Assembly (NCBI GenBank): GCA_000231825.2
Contig: JH720316.1
Span: 385,806-449,805, forward strand
DNA from: Tetrahymena elliotti 4EA
Lineage: Eukaryota > Ciliophora > Oligohymenophorea > Hymenostomatida > Tetrahymenidae
Length of the DNA stretch: 64,000 nucleotides
Reading direction: 5' to 3'
In this document: piece by piece, positions 1 to 13,200 of the stretch
Layout: the number at the start of each line of letters is the position of its first letter
Numbering within the stretch: the stretch's first letter is position 1
The notes under the pieces: model-generated
The model's input: the letters and a program-made list of their open reading frames with translations, nothing else
Databases searched by the model: none
What the model was told of the DNA's origin: nothing
Position numbers and translations under genes: made by a program

Positions 1-233
1 ATTATTAGTTTATTAATATTCAAATAGTTTTTTTTGGTATTTACTTCTTTTTTAAGAATTTAACAGATTGAATAGTTCTATATTAATTTGAACAAGAAAA
101 AGAAAGAGAAAGATTACCCTTACTTCATAATTCAAAAATTAATAATAAATTACATAAAGATTAAGAACTCAAAGCTTAAAAAACACTAAAAAATCAAATT
201 TATAATACAAAATATACTAATTTATTAATTAAA
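1..233. other. 5' flank of first gene, no gene seen
   Basis: AT-rich leader in front of the plus-strand ORF starting at 234. No telomeric CCCCAA/GGGGTT repeat is present, so the window does not begin at a chromosome end. I see no other feature. Confidence 0.5.
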
Positions 234-1202
234 ATGTCATATTAAGTTGAATATGTTTTTTTCAATAATAATAATAATAATAATAATGAAGACTACCATT
301 CTTTTTAATAATACTAATCATCAGAATTTCAAGAAAATTAAGAACAGATATCTCTACCTGTACCTTTCTCACAAAATATAATCTATGAACCAGAGTATTT
401 TCTTAATCCAGAATATTTTTCTAAGTAGAATAGTAACCAGAACCAAAAAAATTCAAAATAATATAAATTCCCACATTCATTTAATGAAAAATCATTCTAA
501 AATAATTTAAACAAAGAGATGTAGCACATTGAAAAATAAATCATTGATTTAAATCATTCTTTGGATATATGTAAGATATAATCTGTAACTTAAGAATTCG
601 ATAATCAATACTTTAGGTAAATAGAGGTAGTAGGAAACTAATTAAATCCTTATTAATCTGCTTACTAGTGCTAAAATGAGGAACAAAATGATGAAAAATA
701 ATAAATTATTCACAATGATTAATTTTTGCAAAATTTGCAGAGTAATAATTCATGCAATTAATTAATTTAAAATAATCTCCAAGAATAACTAAATGATGAA
801 GCTTAAAGCTCAGTTAAAGGAAAAAGGTGGTAATAATAAAATCAATTCAAGAATATAGTTTATGCATTCAAAGGATATTATAAAAAATAAAAATAATGCG
901 ATTTCTTTGATATTTCAAATTAAGAATTTTTAAATTTGAAGAAGCAACTTATGAGATATATGAAAGTGAATTCATTCAATTATTCTCTTTTGAAGTACCT
1001 AATTAATCACAAATTTTACAAATTAATGCTTTTAGACTTCTTCCAAAACAAGAGCTAATATTGGATTGAGTCAAGCAAATTATAAGACAAATAAGATGTC
1101 ACCATGAAAGTACAACAACTAATTGAGTGTATCAAATATCCTTAATTTCTAAAGAGTATCTTAGGTAGATAAAAGATTAAGGTTAAAGAATAAAATATCT
1201 GA
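234..1202 (+). CDS. Q/N-rich hypothetical protein, paralogue 1 of 3
   Basis: Intronless ORF of 322 residues in the ciliate code, from the first ATG (followed by an Asn-8 run) to TGA. I do not recognise a named domain. The middle is Gln/Asn/Ser-rich. The N-terminal third holds IIYEPEYFLN, shared with the next gene. The last ~110 residues form a hydrophobic, probably helical block with the pattern SFN-x3-LKYL-x2-HKFY and a Trp followed by an SSK/NSK-like tripeptide, which recurs in the ORFs at 2718 and 8555. Many TAA/TAG codons read as Gln without breaking the frame, and the next TGA is the end. Function unknown. It is probably a member of a lineage-specific family, because two relatives lie next to it on the same strand. 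Confidence 0.72.
262..285 (+). repeat. (AAT)n microsatellite encoding poly-Asn
   Basis: Eight consecutive AAT codons near the start of the first ORF, giving an Asn-8 run. This is a typical length-variable homopolymer tract of ciliate proteins. Confidence 0.85.
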
Positions 1203-2717
1203 TCATTTATTATTTTAAGATTAAACAAAATCTTTACTTGAATCTTAAACTAAGATATAAAATCAATAAAATAATAATTGATTAAGAAAAATACTAATTA
1301 ACTTATTAATTTAATAAATAATTGCAAGCATTAATATTGTAATTAAATTTACAATAAAATTCACCTTTAAATTAATTAATCTTTTTCATCAAATACTTAT
1401 TTTTAAAATTTGTCATAACAAATTATCTATTTTCAGTATTTGTTCATATTTTTTCTTTCTTTATTTCTTTTTTTAAAAAAATCTATAAAAATTCTTAATT
1501 TTAATTGACTTTTTTTAATAATAATTGATCTTCAAATATTTATTTAATAAAGATTGATAAGATATTTTTAATAATAATGTTCTCTCCAATTTAGCACAAA
1601 ACAAATGATAAATATTGATTTCTTTTGAATATTCTTTAAGTTTTTTACATACTGTAGCTTTATAATCAGCGAATAAAATTCAAAAATACCATTTTTTTGT
1701 CTCGAAAGGATTTGTAAAAAACAAGGACATAAAAAAAAATTCCTCCCTCCCTCGGCTCTGCATGTCAAAAGAATTATGGTATTTTTAAAATGATTTTATC
1801 TCAAATTTAGACAATAAAAAAATTGTTCCATCAATCTTAGTTGAAGTACATTTGAGAATAATAAATTAATTAAAATAATAATTATAAAAAAAGGTGTCCG
1901 AGTTGATATGAAAAGTGAGTGTTTTTGTTTCACTATTTAAAAAATTTAATTAAAATCTCCCTTTTCCACAATCAAAAAGTATTATTTATTACTATTTTAA
2001 GGAAAGAACTGTTGTTTATTACTATTTAATTGTTTTTAAACATAATGATTAGTAATGAGTAAACAGAAGAAATATCTTAAGATTACTACTTTCCCTCTTT
2101 TTAATTGTTTATAAAAAAAATAACAAGATCAGAATTTCTTTAATAAGTAAGCAATTAGTTTCTAAAAAACAAAATATTATTATTTTCTTTACCCAAATTA
2201 AGCTCAGTAATAAAATTAATCTTTTAAAATCTTCAAAAGTCACTCAAGGGATGATTACCTTTTTGATCAAAAAATACCACAATTTATCATTTATTTTGGT
2301 ATTATTTTTTTTTAATTTATTCAAATGTCTTTTCAATAATTTTTTTAAATAATTAATCTGAATTTTTATAGAATATTACTATTATAATCAGTAAAGTATA
2401 AAAATGAAAAATGTATAGAAAAAAAGATATATTGAAAATTTTAATTAAGTAAAGTATGTGAGAGAATTTTGATTCAACAAAAAGATTTTTTGGTAGTAAT
2501 AGCTTCAATATCAAATAGATTTAATTCTTCTGAAAAAGCAGATTAAATTTGAGAGGGAAAATTGAGAAAATATTGTATTATTTAGATTCAGCACTTGAAG
2601 ATAATCCCCTCAATAGTTATTGAACTTAATTAAAAAACTAAGTAATATCAGTCAACACTTGATTAATAATTATTTAATAACAATTTAAACTAATCAGTTT
2701 AATAAAGAAAATAAAAA
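1203..2717. other. Intergenic, no gene seen
   Basis: About 1.5 kb of AT-rich spacer between the first two paralogues. A short standard-code minus ORF near 1568-1768 has no recognisable protein features and is judged chance. A small pyrimidine-rich patch (about 1741-1765) is the only compositional deviation. Confidence 0.6.
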
Positions 2718-3737
2718 ATGAGCACATAAAAATTCATGAAATAACAATTTCCCTAATAAAACAATTTAAGATATTAAAATGAAGAAGAAATATGGTAAAG
2801 TTAAAATTACTACTCAATCTAATAAATTTATTATTTAGATTATTCATCTTAACAAAATTCATTTGATTTAGAAAGTAATCATAAATATAGCTTTACCAGT
2901 TTTGACCCTATTATTTATGAGCCAGAGTACTTTTTAAACACTTATAGCTTCAATGCATCTAAGATGAAGAATGAATTTGCTTCTACATCAACTCAATTAT
3001 CTTTTTAAGACAATCATATTAACTATCTTGCTGAATAAAGGTCTTAATCTATAATTAAGTTTTACAATTCAGATGCTTTTAATCAAAGTGAATAATCACA
3101 CTTACAGAATCTTAATTAAAAAGAAGATTTGCATATAAAACATAGCGAATAAGAAAAAGGAATATCATAAGATTTAAGAGGTAAAACTAATTTCTTTAAA
3201 TCTTCATCCAATCAAAATGAAAATAACAATTGCAATTAAAACATCAAAACTAATTAAAGTTAATTCAATGTTTAAGAATATGTAAACGGAAAAGAAACAT
3301 AAGAATATTTTCTATCATAATAATAAACAAATAAATAATACGAAGAAATCTAAAATAATTAGATGACTTCTTCTATAAAATAAGAAAAATTAATGTATAA
3401 TGTTAATCAATAAAATAGTCTGAAAAATATTGTATCTGCTTTTATATCTAGTGAAATGAAATATTGCGAAATAGTGAGTATGAAAGCACTCCAATTTCAA
3501 AATTATAAAAAATAATTAATTGGATATGTAAAGAATCACTCATTTAACTAATATGTAGTGAAATATCTCACCACTCATAAATTTTACAGTTTACTTCTTT
3601 TAAATTATCTGGAGAATGAGAGTACTGAGTGGTTAAACAACTCTAAAGTGGCTGATAAAGAAGAAGTAAAAGCCTAAGTAATATACTTAATCACCACTAT
3701 AAAAAACCAAACATCAAATTTGATGATAATAAATTGA
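2718..3737 (+). CDS. Q/N-rich hypothetical protein, paralogue 2 of 3
   Basis: Intronless ORF of 339 residues (ATG at 2718, TGA at 3735). It is clearly related to the ORF at 234. Both carry IIYEPEYFLN in the N-terminal third and a similar C-terminal block: a short NIVSAF-type motif (NIVYAF in the first gene), then HSFN-x4-KYL-x3-HKFY, a Leu-rich stretch, and a Trp followed by NSK. Between these lies a variable Gln/Asn/Ser-rich region. No catalytic motif, signal peptide or membrane segment is visible. The conserved tail is the likely functional part. It could be a small helical interaction domain, but this is inference only. Confidence 0.72.
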
Positions 3738-6700
3738 TTAATTCACTTAAAAGTGTTAAATTATTTATTTTCCTTTTTATGGTAATTTATATTTACAGCT
3801 TTCTTAGAAATTTTTGATTCCTTTCTTTTGTGTTTTTGTTTGTATCTGTTTACATCTAATTCAAAATCAGAAAATTGATGACATCATCATTTCCTAATTT
3901 AATAACATTTGCGATAATTAATTACAAAACCAAAATAAAAGATTAATAGCATCATTTTCCTTTCTATTCTTTTTGGATACCAGGAAGCTATAGAGAAATA
4001 GTTTGAAATATTTTTTCTTTTTGTGCATATGTTTTTTCAACTGTTGCCTCCTATTTATTAAATACAATACGGTAAAAATAATTTTGAAACTAATTCCAAT
4101 AAATTATATATATATGTATAGTACCCTAGGGTACTGCCTTTTTCAAGGCTATACACTGAAATTTTAGATATTAACTATTAATCAAAAGCTTTTTTGTTGA
4201 TTGATTATCTTACTATTTTTGTAAAAAATCTATTTATATAAAAAAATAAAATAATTTATCACAATATTCTATTTAAAAATATTAAAATTCAGCAAGAAAA
4301 TGGTTTTTCTAAATATTGAGTTTATTACTAAATATATTTTTTTGATAAATATTATAAAAATTACTATTCAAATTAAAAAATATCAAAATAGTTACTTATC
4401 ACAACATGATAAATTAGAATATTAATTTTAGAATTTCATTTTTTATACTCTTTAACTGGATTATTAGCTTTTATTTTATAAATATTTTAAAACTAATCCT
4501 TGAAAAAAAAACCATTGATATTAAATTCTGAGATATACTGTAAGATTATGATATCTTAGTAGAATATTTCTGGAAACTTTTTTTATATTTAATTAATCTT
4601 TACCAAAAAAATCTAATTAAGATTAAGTCTTTGTCAATCAACAGAATAAACTATCAATACTTCTAACTTTATGTAGTTCAACTTGAATAGAAATAACCAA
4701 AATAACTGATAGCTAACACCAATATAAAAGTAAGTAATATTATAAAAATAAACTTTTATTTTCAAGCAATTAAAGTAATTAAAAACATTTGCTTTACTTC
4801 ATAAACATATTGTTAATTTTTTATTGATTTGCTGTTTTTAACAAATAAAGAAATGTAAACTAAGAGTTAGAAACTTTAAAGATTTTATTTTTTTAATTAA
4901 ATTATTTTAGTTAGCCCTTCAAAAAATAAATTTATGCTCATTATTAAAGTATTTTTCTGAAAAACATTTTATTTGTTGTTGAATAGTTCATTTATTTATT
5001 TCTTCTAAATAGATACTAAATCTAAATTTAAAATAATTTGAAATATTAAATAAAGTCTGAACTACTATTTCTAATTAATAAAAATAATTTCAATAAAGTA
5101 TCAAATAACAAAATTAACAGAAAAAGATATTACCCAAAAATTGATTGAACAATAAAATATCACAGTAACTTTTCAATCTCTTTTTTGTTAGCTTTTCTCA
5201 GAGCATGTAACAGAATGAATTTAAGCTTAATTTAAAATCAACTGAGCTTCTACATACTATACATACCCTATTTTTTACTGAAGCTTCATTAATTCATTAA
5301 AAGTATTTAATCTGAAAAAAGAATGTTGGTTACAAGAAAAAATTTCGGTTATAATTTTGGCTTTTATCAAAATCAGTTTTTAATGTTGTAAATTAATTAC
5401 ATAAAATTCTACTTTACTCTCCCAGAGGCTTATTTCTTTTTTGAGAATGATATATTTAAATTACCTCTTCTGAAATTTGATGTATTAATAAATATTAGAG
5501 TAGGCGATAAATACTGATAAATTAAATGCTTCAGTAATTTTCACTTTTCAGATAAGAAGAGCTCTTTAGTCATGCTAACTGTAAGTGTAAAGATTAGTTT
5601 TTATTTTTTTAGGCTTGTATAGATTCTAAACTAATTATTTTGTTTCATAATTTAAAAAACCTTTAAAAAAGTTACTATTTTCCAACTATTTTTAAATTTT
5701 AATACTAAATAATAGGGAATAAATAATATCATAAAATAACATTTACTCTAATAAATAATAAAGAGAAAGCATAGTAGTTTAGTAGTTTCATTAAATAATT
5801 TTATTTTGTATTTTACAAATGAAATTTGTTTTTTGTTAAACTATTATTAAAAAGTTTAATCAACTATTCTTTCAAGTTAAATCTATTTTTAATAAAAAAG
5901 AAAATTTTAAAAAAGAGTATCTTTTATTTTTATATTTTATTTTCCTCCAATTTAAATTTCAAGTGTACATTCTTATCGTTTCTACAAAAGTCATAAAAAT
6001 ATTTTGAAAAATAAAAAATCTTAAATTTTCTTTCTTACTCAGTTAGAATATCCAATAAAAATTTAATCTAAATTCACAACATTCATCAATTTGAAAGCTT
6101 ACAAAATATTAAATTCTATTTTTATATTTAATTGGAATTTTTCTATTTAGTTTATAATTCTAAAGGGTAAAACTTTAAGTTAATTACCTAAATTATCTAC
6201 TTTAAAGTGTGTCCTTTTTTAAGATGAAAGGTACTTTTAAAATAATTAAGCATTTAAAAAACTGGGGCATAAAAATTAATTGCTTTTATTAACTAAAAGA
6301 GTTGAATATTTTTATTTGTTTAAACAAAAGGGTATTATTAATAACAAAAATTTACAATTATCAACAAACTTTTTTAATAAAAATAAGATAAATTATGATA
6401 TGTTGATATAATTAATATTGAAGTTTTTTAAAAAATACATATAAGAATCTTTTAAAATAATTGATAGCTAAATATATTATTATAAAGTGATATCATTAAA
6501 CAAAATAAAAAATCCAAAAATTAAATTACTATTTAAAATTCGAATATAATAATTAAACATTACTAAAATTTCTGAAAAGAAAGAAAGATTAAAGAAAATC
6601 TAAATACAATAAAAAACCAAATAACAGAAAGATAGAAGATTAATATTTACAAAAAGTATTAAAAGTAATATTTTTGTGAAAAATAGTGAACAATTTAGAT

Positions 6701-8554
6701 AGGACTACTAAATAATTTAAATTCAACTGTTATTAAACTTAAATCATTTATTGCTAGTTTCTGAATATTTTTTTTATAGTTGAGTAAATTAAAATTGATA
6801 TAGATAATTTTTAAAATATTTTGCTAGTTAAAATAATAAAAAAGAATAAAGAGGGTACTAAGTTTAATTTTTAATTATAAAAGTGATAACAATCACTATT
6901 ATAAAATTATTGAAAATAAAAAAAATATTATTTATTTTTTGTTGTCATTTTAAATACATTTAAATTTTTTTGATAATCAACTTAAATATTTAGTGAAAGA
7001 TAGAAATATTAAGTGTTAAATAAGAAAATTTTAAATTAATGAAAAGATATCATTTTAAATTTTCCAATATTTTCAATTCATTGTAAGAGCAATTTCAACT
7101 TTCAATTTAAAAAATTTAAGGCTAACAGCTTTTTTGAAAAAAAGGTTAAAGTCTTAAGATATTTATGGGAATTAAAAAAATCCATTAAGTTGATTGAATT
7201 TGTTATTGAGATAATGAGTTTTTAGAAATTTTTAGTATTTCATTTACTATTTATCAGATATTTTTAAGTATTTGCTCAATAATTTATTTTTATTGGTTAC
7301 TTATGTACTTCAGAAAGCTAAATCTTGAAATGAAATTTAAGATGAAGAGATATAAAATATCTAAATTAATAGGTAAACAGCAAATAAAAATATAAGCTAT
7401 TTTGAAATTATAACATTATTTTGTATATTAAATGGTATCAATTAGTAATCGAATATTAAAATACATTAATTTATGAAAATTTTTAGGAAAATATTAAGCT
7501 TGATTAATTAGTATCAAATCAGAAAAGATATTTTTTTGATTTTTATGGATTCAGTTCATATTTTTTGTATCTTGAAAATATCCATCTCCTGAAATTAAAT
7601 TTTTTATTATTCCATTGGTTAAGTGTGAAGGGAAATTTTCATAATTCAAGATGTCTGAGGAATTATTGAAAAAAAAATAGTTTGAATAAACATTCTTTAA
7701 AAAATGGTAAAAAGTTGTTTAATACTAAATAAAATTGAAGAATTTTGGTTTGATAATTAAAAACATAGGAATTATTTAAGACTGACTGGTCTATAAATTT
7801 GCTGAAAGCATGAATAATTTAAAAAATAATTAAACAAGATTTAAATAAATTAGTAAATAAGCAAGTAAATTATTTAAGGACTGAAGTATTTTTGGTAATT
7901 AATTTTCTTCAACTTTGAATCAGATTATTATGTGAAATGAATCAAGGTAGATTTACCAAACAAATATTAAATGAAAAATAAAAAGATAAAAATATAATAA
8001 TGAAATAAATAATAAAGCCACAATCAAAATATTATTTCAAGGATAATCAAATTTATTCAAGTTGTTTTGCTTTTTTTGTTTGTTTGTTTATTTATTCGTG
8101 TGTTTTTTGATGAATTCCAAAATAAACATAAACCAATCTAAAAAGAGGTTATAAAATTTTTCAGTAAATTTTTAATATGTCAATCAAGAAATCAAAATTT
8201 GTCAATTCAACTCAAAATGATAGATAATTGATTGATCCCCTACCCCTCAAAGTATTATAAAATAAAGAAATAAATAAATCATTGTGTTAAATTCGTATAC
8301 GTATTGAGTATTATTTGTTAAAAATAAATTAATTCAAAAAAAAACAAACAATAATATCAAACAATAAAAAGTATAATATTCAACCATATATTACTCACTA
8401 TATATTTGGTCTAAAACTTTTTAAAACAACCTCTCCAGCTTAATTCTTCTCATTTTTTTTGAGCCTTAACTGAACTACTTCCTAATCATATCAAAAAATA
8501 TCCAAAACATACACTTTTTCTAGTAATTTATCACTATACTTTATTGATTTGAAA
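3738..8554. other. 4.8 kb gene desert with one foldable GC island
   Basis: Highly AT-rich with frequent TGA in all frames. I find no exon-like stretch. The only non-random element seen is the compact inverted-repeat structure at 4115-4155, listed separately. Confidence 0.55.
4115..4155. repeat. Nested inverted repeats, three-way-junction-like
   Basis: A perfect 16-bp palindrome AGTACCCTAGGGTACT (4120-4135) is followed by GCCTT-TTTC-AAGGC, and the pair is bracketed by TGTATAG and its exact reverse complement CTATACA. An outer 7-bp stem could thus close two small hairpins. It is far richer in G+C than the kilobases around it. It could be a small structured RNA, a protein-binding palindrome or chance. 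No known RNA family core was recognised, and there is no hammerhead CUGAUGA core. Confidence 0.4.
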
Positions 8555-10228
8555 ATGTGCGATTCTAATGTTATCAACAGAGACTACTCTCAGAGCTGCA
8601 TTTCTAGCTCTACAATATTTCCCCACTCTCTTTAGGAATGCGGTAACACTACTGAGAGCTATCTAGAATTAAATTATGATGAGTTATAACCTAAATTATG
8701 CCTTAATCAATAGTAGTACAACTAATAGCAAACCCAGCTATGTCTGTAATAAGACTACTAAGAAGATAATTGGAATGTTGATGAATATTTTAATACTACA
8801 AACAGTCCTAAAGAAAATTAAATTTAAACAACATAATAACAATTTCCAAACAACTATGCATATGATCAAACCGCTTATACAGAGGTAGTCTTAAACAAGA
8901 ATCCAGATGTTATTTCCAACTAATACAATTGCAACAACAACAACAACAACAGTAGCAATATAAATTACAACAATACTAATAACTAGAACATTTACAGTAA
9001 TAATTACAATAACCAACAACAATATAATTCAACTTTTTAAAATGGCACTGTTGTCTACTCCCAATCCAATTAAGCAGAGAACATGAAATATGAAGATGCT
9101 TAAATTGACAATAATTATTATTACTATCAAAATCAATAAATATAATAATCAAACTAATTTAAAAATTAGCTATCTAATTAACAAAATTAATTCCATCAAA
9201 TCTATTAGTCTTAACCAAACAACCAATATTATTATCAATACAATAACAACATTTCCAACAATCAATAATGTCTACAATAAAATCAGCAAAATTATCAATA
9301 AGCAAACAGTTTCTATGGCTAATAAGTAGAGTCTCCAATTTACAACTAAACTATCTATCAAAAGCCATATAAACTCTCACAAGTAAACTTATAGGATAAA
9401 GACATTATTTGTTAATAAAAAGTGAAGCCATCTTACCCTCAAGAAAGAAAAGATATATAGTTGAATTAGATATCTTAACACTCTCAATCAGAAATAAGTA
9501 AACAGAATAATTAAAAAAATTAATAACCTCGTCAAACCAATAGCGCTGGCTCATAATATTTATCTCAAAGTAACTAAAAATCCTAATAAGATATTTCAAG
9601 CCAGCCTACAATAGCTTAAACAATGTAAAACTAAAATTCTCAAGATATTAGAGAACTCTAGCTTGAATAAAAAGAAGTGTATCAAATTGAAAATTAGAAT
9701 GATTAAATTCTACTTACAACTATCAAAGAAACAACTGAAAGTACCGATAGCAAAAGTTGCAGCGCAACTCTGATTGACAACACAAAAGAATCATCTGAAA
9801 CTAAGTAAAATCTTACCCAAGACAGCTAAGTAAGATAAAACATATACAAGAGCATCATGAACGCCTTTAAGATATTTTTATCACAAAAACAAAAGATATG
9901 TGAACTTTTTGTTCATCAAGAGTAATTAAAGATTGACAATAAATTAAAACAGCTTGCTAGATTTTTAAAAACTCACAGTTTTAATCATCAAATGCTTAAA
10001 TACATAGCATTACACGATACCTACAGTGTAATCTTCAGTCATTTCATCAACAACGAATGTGAGTCATGGCTGCAAAAAAGTAAAATTGTAAAAAAAGATA
10101 TAGCTATAGGCATTCTTAATTATCTAAAGTAATGCGTAAGCGATAAAACTAATTTTGAAGAATTTGTTTGTTACAAAACAAGCAAAAAGTCTAAAAAACT
10201 AAAGGAATATAACTTCGAAGATGAGTGA
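8555..10228 (+). CDS. Q/N-rich hypothetical protein, paralogue 3 of 3
   Basis: Intronless 557-residue ORF from ATG at 8555 to TGA at 10226. The first ~400 residues are extremely rich in Gln, Asn and Tyr, prion-like in composition, with an Asn run from an (AAC)n tract near 8934-8952. The last ~125 residues are well ordered in composition and contain the family tail: SFNHQMLKYI, then HDTYS, FINNECESW and SKIV, which aligns with the C-termini of the ORFs at 234 and 2718. The upstream IIYEPEYF motif of the other two is not evident here. Function unknown. A Q/N-rich assembly region joined to a conserved helical tail is the plainest description. Confidence 0.72.
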
Positions 10229-13200
10229 AAGCGTTAATAACAAAAGTAATGGAAAAAGCTTTTTAGTATTTTTCCTTTTACTTTAATTAATAACTTATTT
10301 CTGATAAAAGCCTCTCTCCTTAGTTAGCTTGATCTCGCTCCACAAATAAAATGCTGTTGGTGTATACGAAATTAATTCCTAAAAAACAACAAACTAATTA
10401 AAAATATACACTAAATCACCACCTATACACATATTAATATAATAATTCTTCTATCTCTCATTAATTATCTGTCTCATATGATTACCTCCTTCTCACTTAT
10501 TCAATTCCTATCATTAACTTATCTAATAAAGCAAAAGAATCAAGAAAAAATAAAGCTTTTTTACAATCTCCTCATTTGAGAATCATCGATTTTTTTAGTT
10601 CGAAGTCATTCTTAAAGCACCAATCATCTTATTCAATTTCTAAAATCAAAGTAAAATAATAATAATAATATCTATCTCTCTAATTATTAAAAAGCCATAT
10701 ATTAAAAACACCATCTTATTCAAATACACAATTACAAATAAATATCAGCATAAAAAAATTTAAACACACAAAGAAGCCTTCTTCAATGGCAAAAGTAAAG
10801 CTGATTGATTACCTTAATTGGTTTCTCTCGTTCTTTATATAGTTAATATAATAATATCTATTCAATTAAACATAATTCTAAACAAAATAAATAAATTACT
10901 AAATAACTAAACCATCATTTACTTAATAAAGAAAATCTAATACATATTCATATATATAAATAATGTGATGTTATTATTGAATTTTAAACATTGAGTTATC
11001 ATGAACAATATTAGCTCGACTTTTATAAATAGATAAATATAAATTTCTTTTGAGTTTTTTTTATTTTGAATAATGTATATTTACATAATATTAATTTGTT
11101 GTCACCTAATTAACCACATTCTCGTTTTTTTCAAAATATGTTTATTTTTGGATTCTCAAACTTATTTATGCTATTTTAAGGTAAATTTTACTTAATGGCA
11201 TTTTGAGAATATTTATAGAAAATTGAATTCAATTTTTGCTATTTAAGAAAGGGGCTATGGAAAATATGGCACTATTTACTTTACCTGATTTGGAAATAGC
11301 TTACAATTATTCCTTAATTTTGATAAAAAAAAAATAAAAGTAGTAGAGAAAGTATTATTTTTCCTATTTGCTTGTTCAAATAGCAGATACTGCTGTAATT
11401 ATTGATATGTATTGAGATATTATAGATTAAATAAATTTATGAAGTGGGGGGGAAATTGAAAACATAAAGGAAATACTATTTAAGAAATCACACCAATTTA
11501 AAAAAAATAAGATTATTACTAATGTTTCAAATAGTAAATAACATAAGCTATTTCAATTTTAGGTAAATCCTCTTTTTTACTTATTGATTGATTTTATAAA
11601 TCAAAGAAGCAAGCTCACTAAAACAAGCGTAAAAATTAGTTTCAACCAAATAAATCTTTTGATTATTATTGTAGTTCGTAAAGTAAATAATTTAGAGTCT
11701 ATGCTCTATTAACTTTCTAATCTTTCTACCTTTTCTGATTTTATAAAAGAGGTGATATTATTCAATTACATATGAGAGCAGTTTATTTTACAATATTACA
11801 TTCGCTCACTCACTCATTCATTCATCCATTAATTGAAAGATAGCTCTTGCTTCTATCATAAGAAGATTCAATAATATGATGAATTCTTTTTCAAAAGTAA
11901 TCAAATTAAAAAATCCTAGAGCTATTTGATGAATGAGTTTTATTCTTAGATATGACTGATTGCAAATTCATTAAATGACCAACGAGAGCAATTTTTGTAT
12001 TTTAATTTGGTTACTAAAATTTATTTTATAAATTACTGAAAAAATCTTGTCAATATTTTTCAAGATATATTGGAATTTAAGTAACCGTAATGTGTTTTTA
12101 TTTCGATTATCTTTAATGTTTATTTAATTGTTGAATAAATGTCATTGCTTAAGAAAATAAATTGGAGGTAATTAAGAGGTTTGTTAAATGAATGATATTG
12201 ACGTTTAAAATAGAAGTAAAAATATCAAAAAGAATATTAATTTGATTTGCTGAGTAACAAACATCTAGCTAGTCAAATAAAGAAGTCAATTCATAAATAT
12301 ATAGAAAGAGAGAGAGAGAGAAATACATAAATTTAACACACTTGAATAGAATTAGAAAAATTCTATCCAAAAATTTAATTAATCTGATTATAGAATGTCA
12401 AATAGTATTTTGTAGTAGGATAACGTTTTAAATCTAATATATTCATCACATAAAATTGCATTTTTCATAAATCGATTGATCGATAATCAAAAAAGTTTCT
12501 TTCGTAATTAAATTGACTCAGTCAGCATTTAAATTCATCAACTTATTTTCGCTTATTACCCAATTTAATTAAAATTTTACATCACTTGCAAATCATAATC
12601 TTTTCTTAGTAATTAAATGAATTTTTTTCAAAGTTTTTATCTTCATGCATGCATCTGTTTTCATAAGATAAATAAAGCATTTATTTGTAAAAAAAGCTTT
12701 GAAATCGATGCATGAATGAATTTGATAATATATCATAGAAAGTAAAGATAATAGGTTATGAAAAAAGTAACCTTTATTAATAAATCAATTAGTATGCAAA
12801 TGAATCAATCCAAATTTTAAGTTTTAGAGTTGATTGTCAATCAATTTTCTACCAATAATAATAAAAATTCTGTTTAAAAATTTAAAAATAATCTTTGATG
12901 GACTTAAAATAAGTCTATTAAATTTGGAATATCCAAACCATAAAAAGTGGAAACAGCCCTATAAAAAGCTTAATAAAATTTATTATAGCTTTGTAACCTA
13001 TGCAATTAAATTAAGAACCTGTTCTTCTCAAAATTAGAGTGTTTACTGCTTACTAGAACAGATTTTCATTATAATAATATCAATTATTCTCAATATTATT
13101 TAATTAAATAATTTATTTATTTATTTTACCATCCATTATCATTCTTAATAATATCTACTATTGTTTTATAAAAAATACATAGACAAAGAGCTTAAATTTT

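Noticed and set aside
1568..1768. Minus-strand ORF beginning MTCRAEGG
   Set aside because: Short, ends in spacer sequence, and has no recognisable features. The pyrimidine-rich patch explains the unusual first residues.
4115..4155. Possible hammerhead ribozyme or tRNA-like element
   Set aside because: The three-stem outline is there, but the hammerhead core (CUGAUGA, GAAA) and tRNA boxes are absent, so only the inverted repeats are reported.
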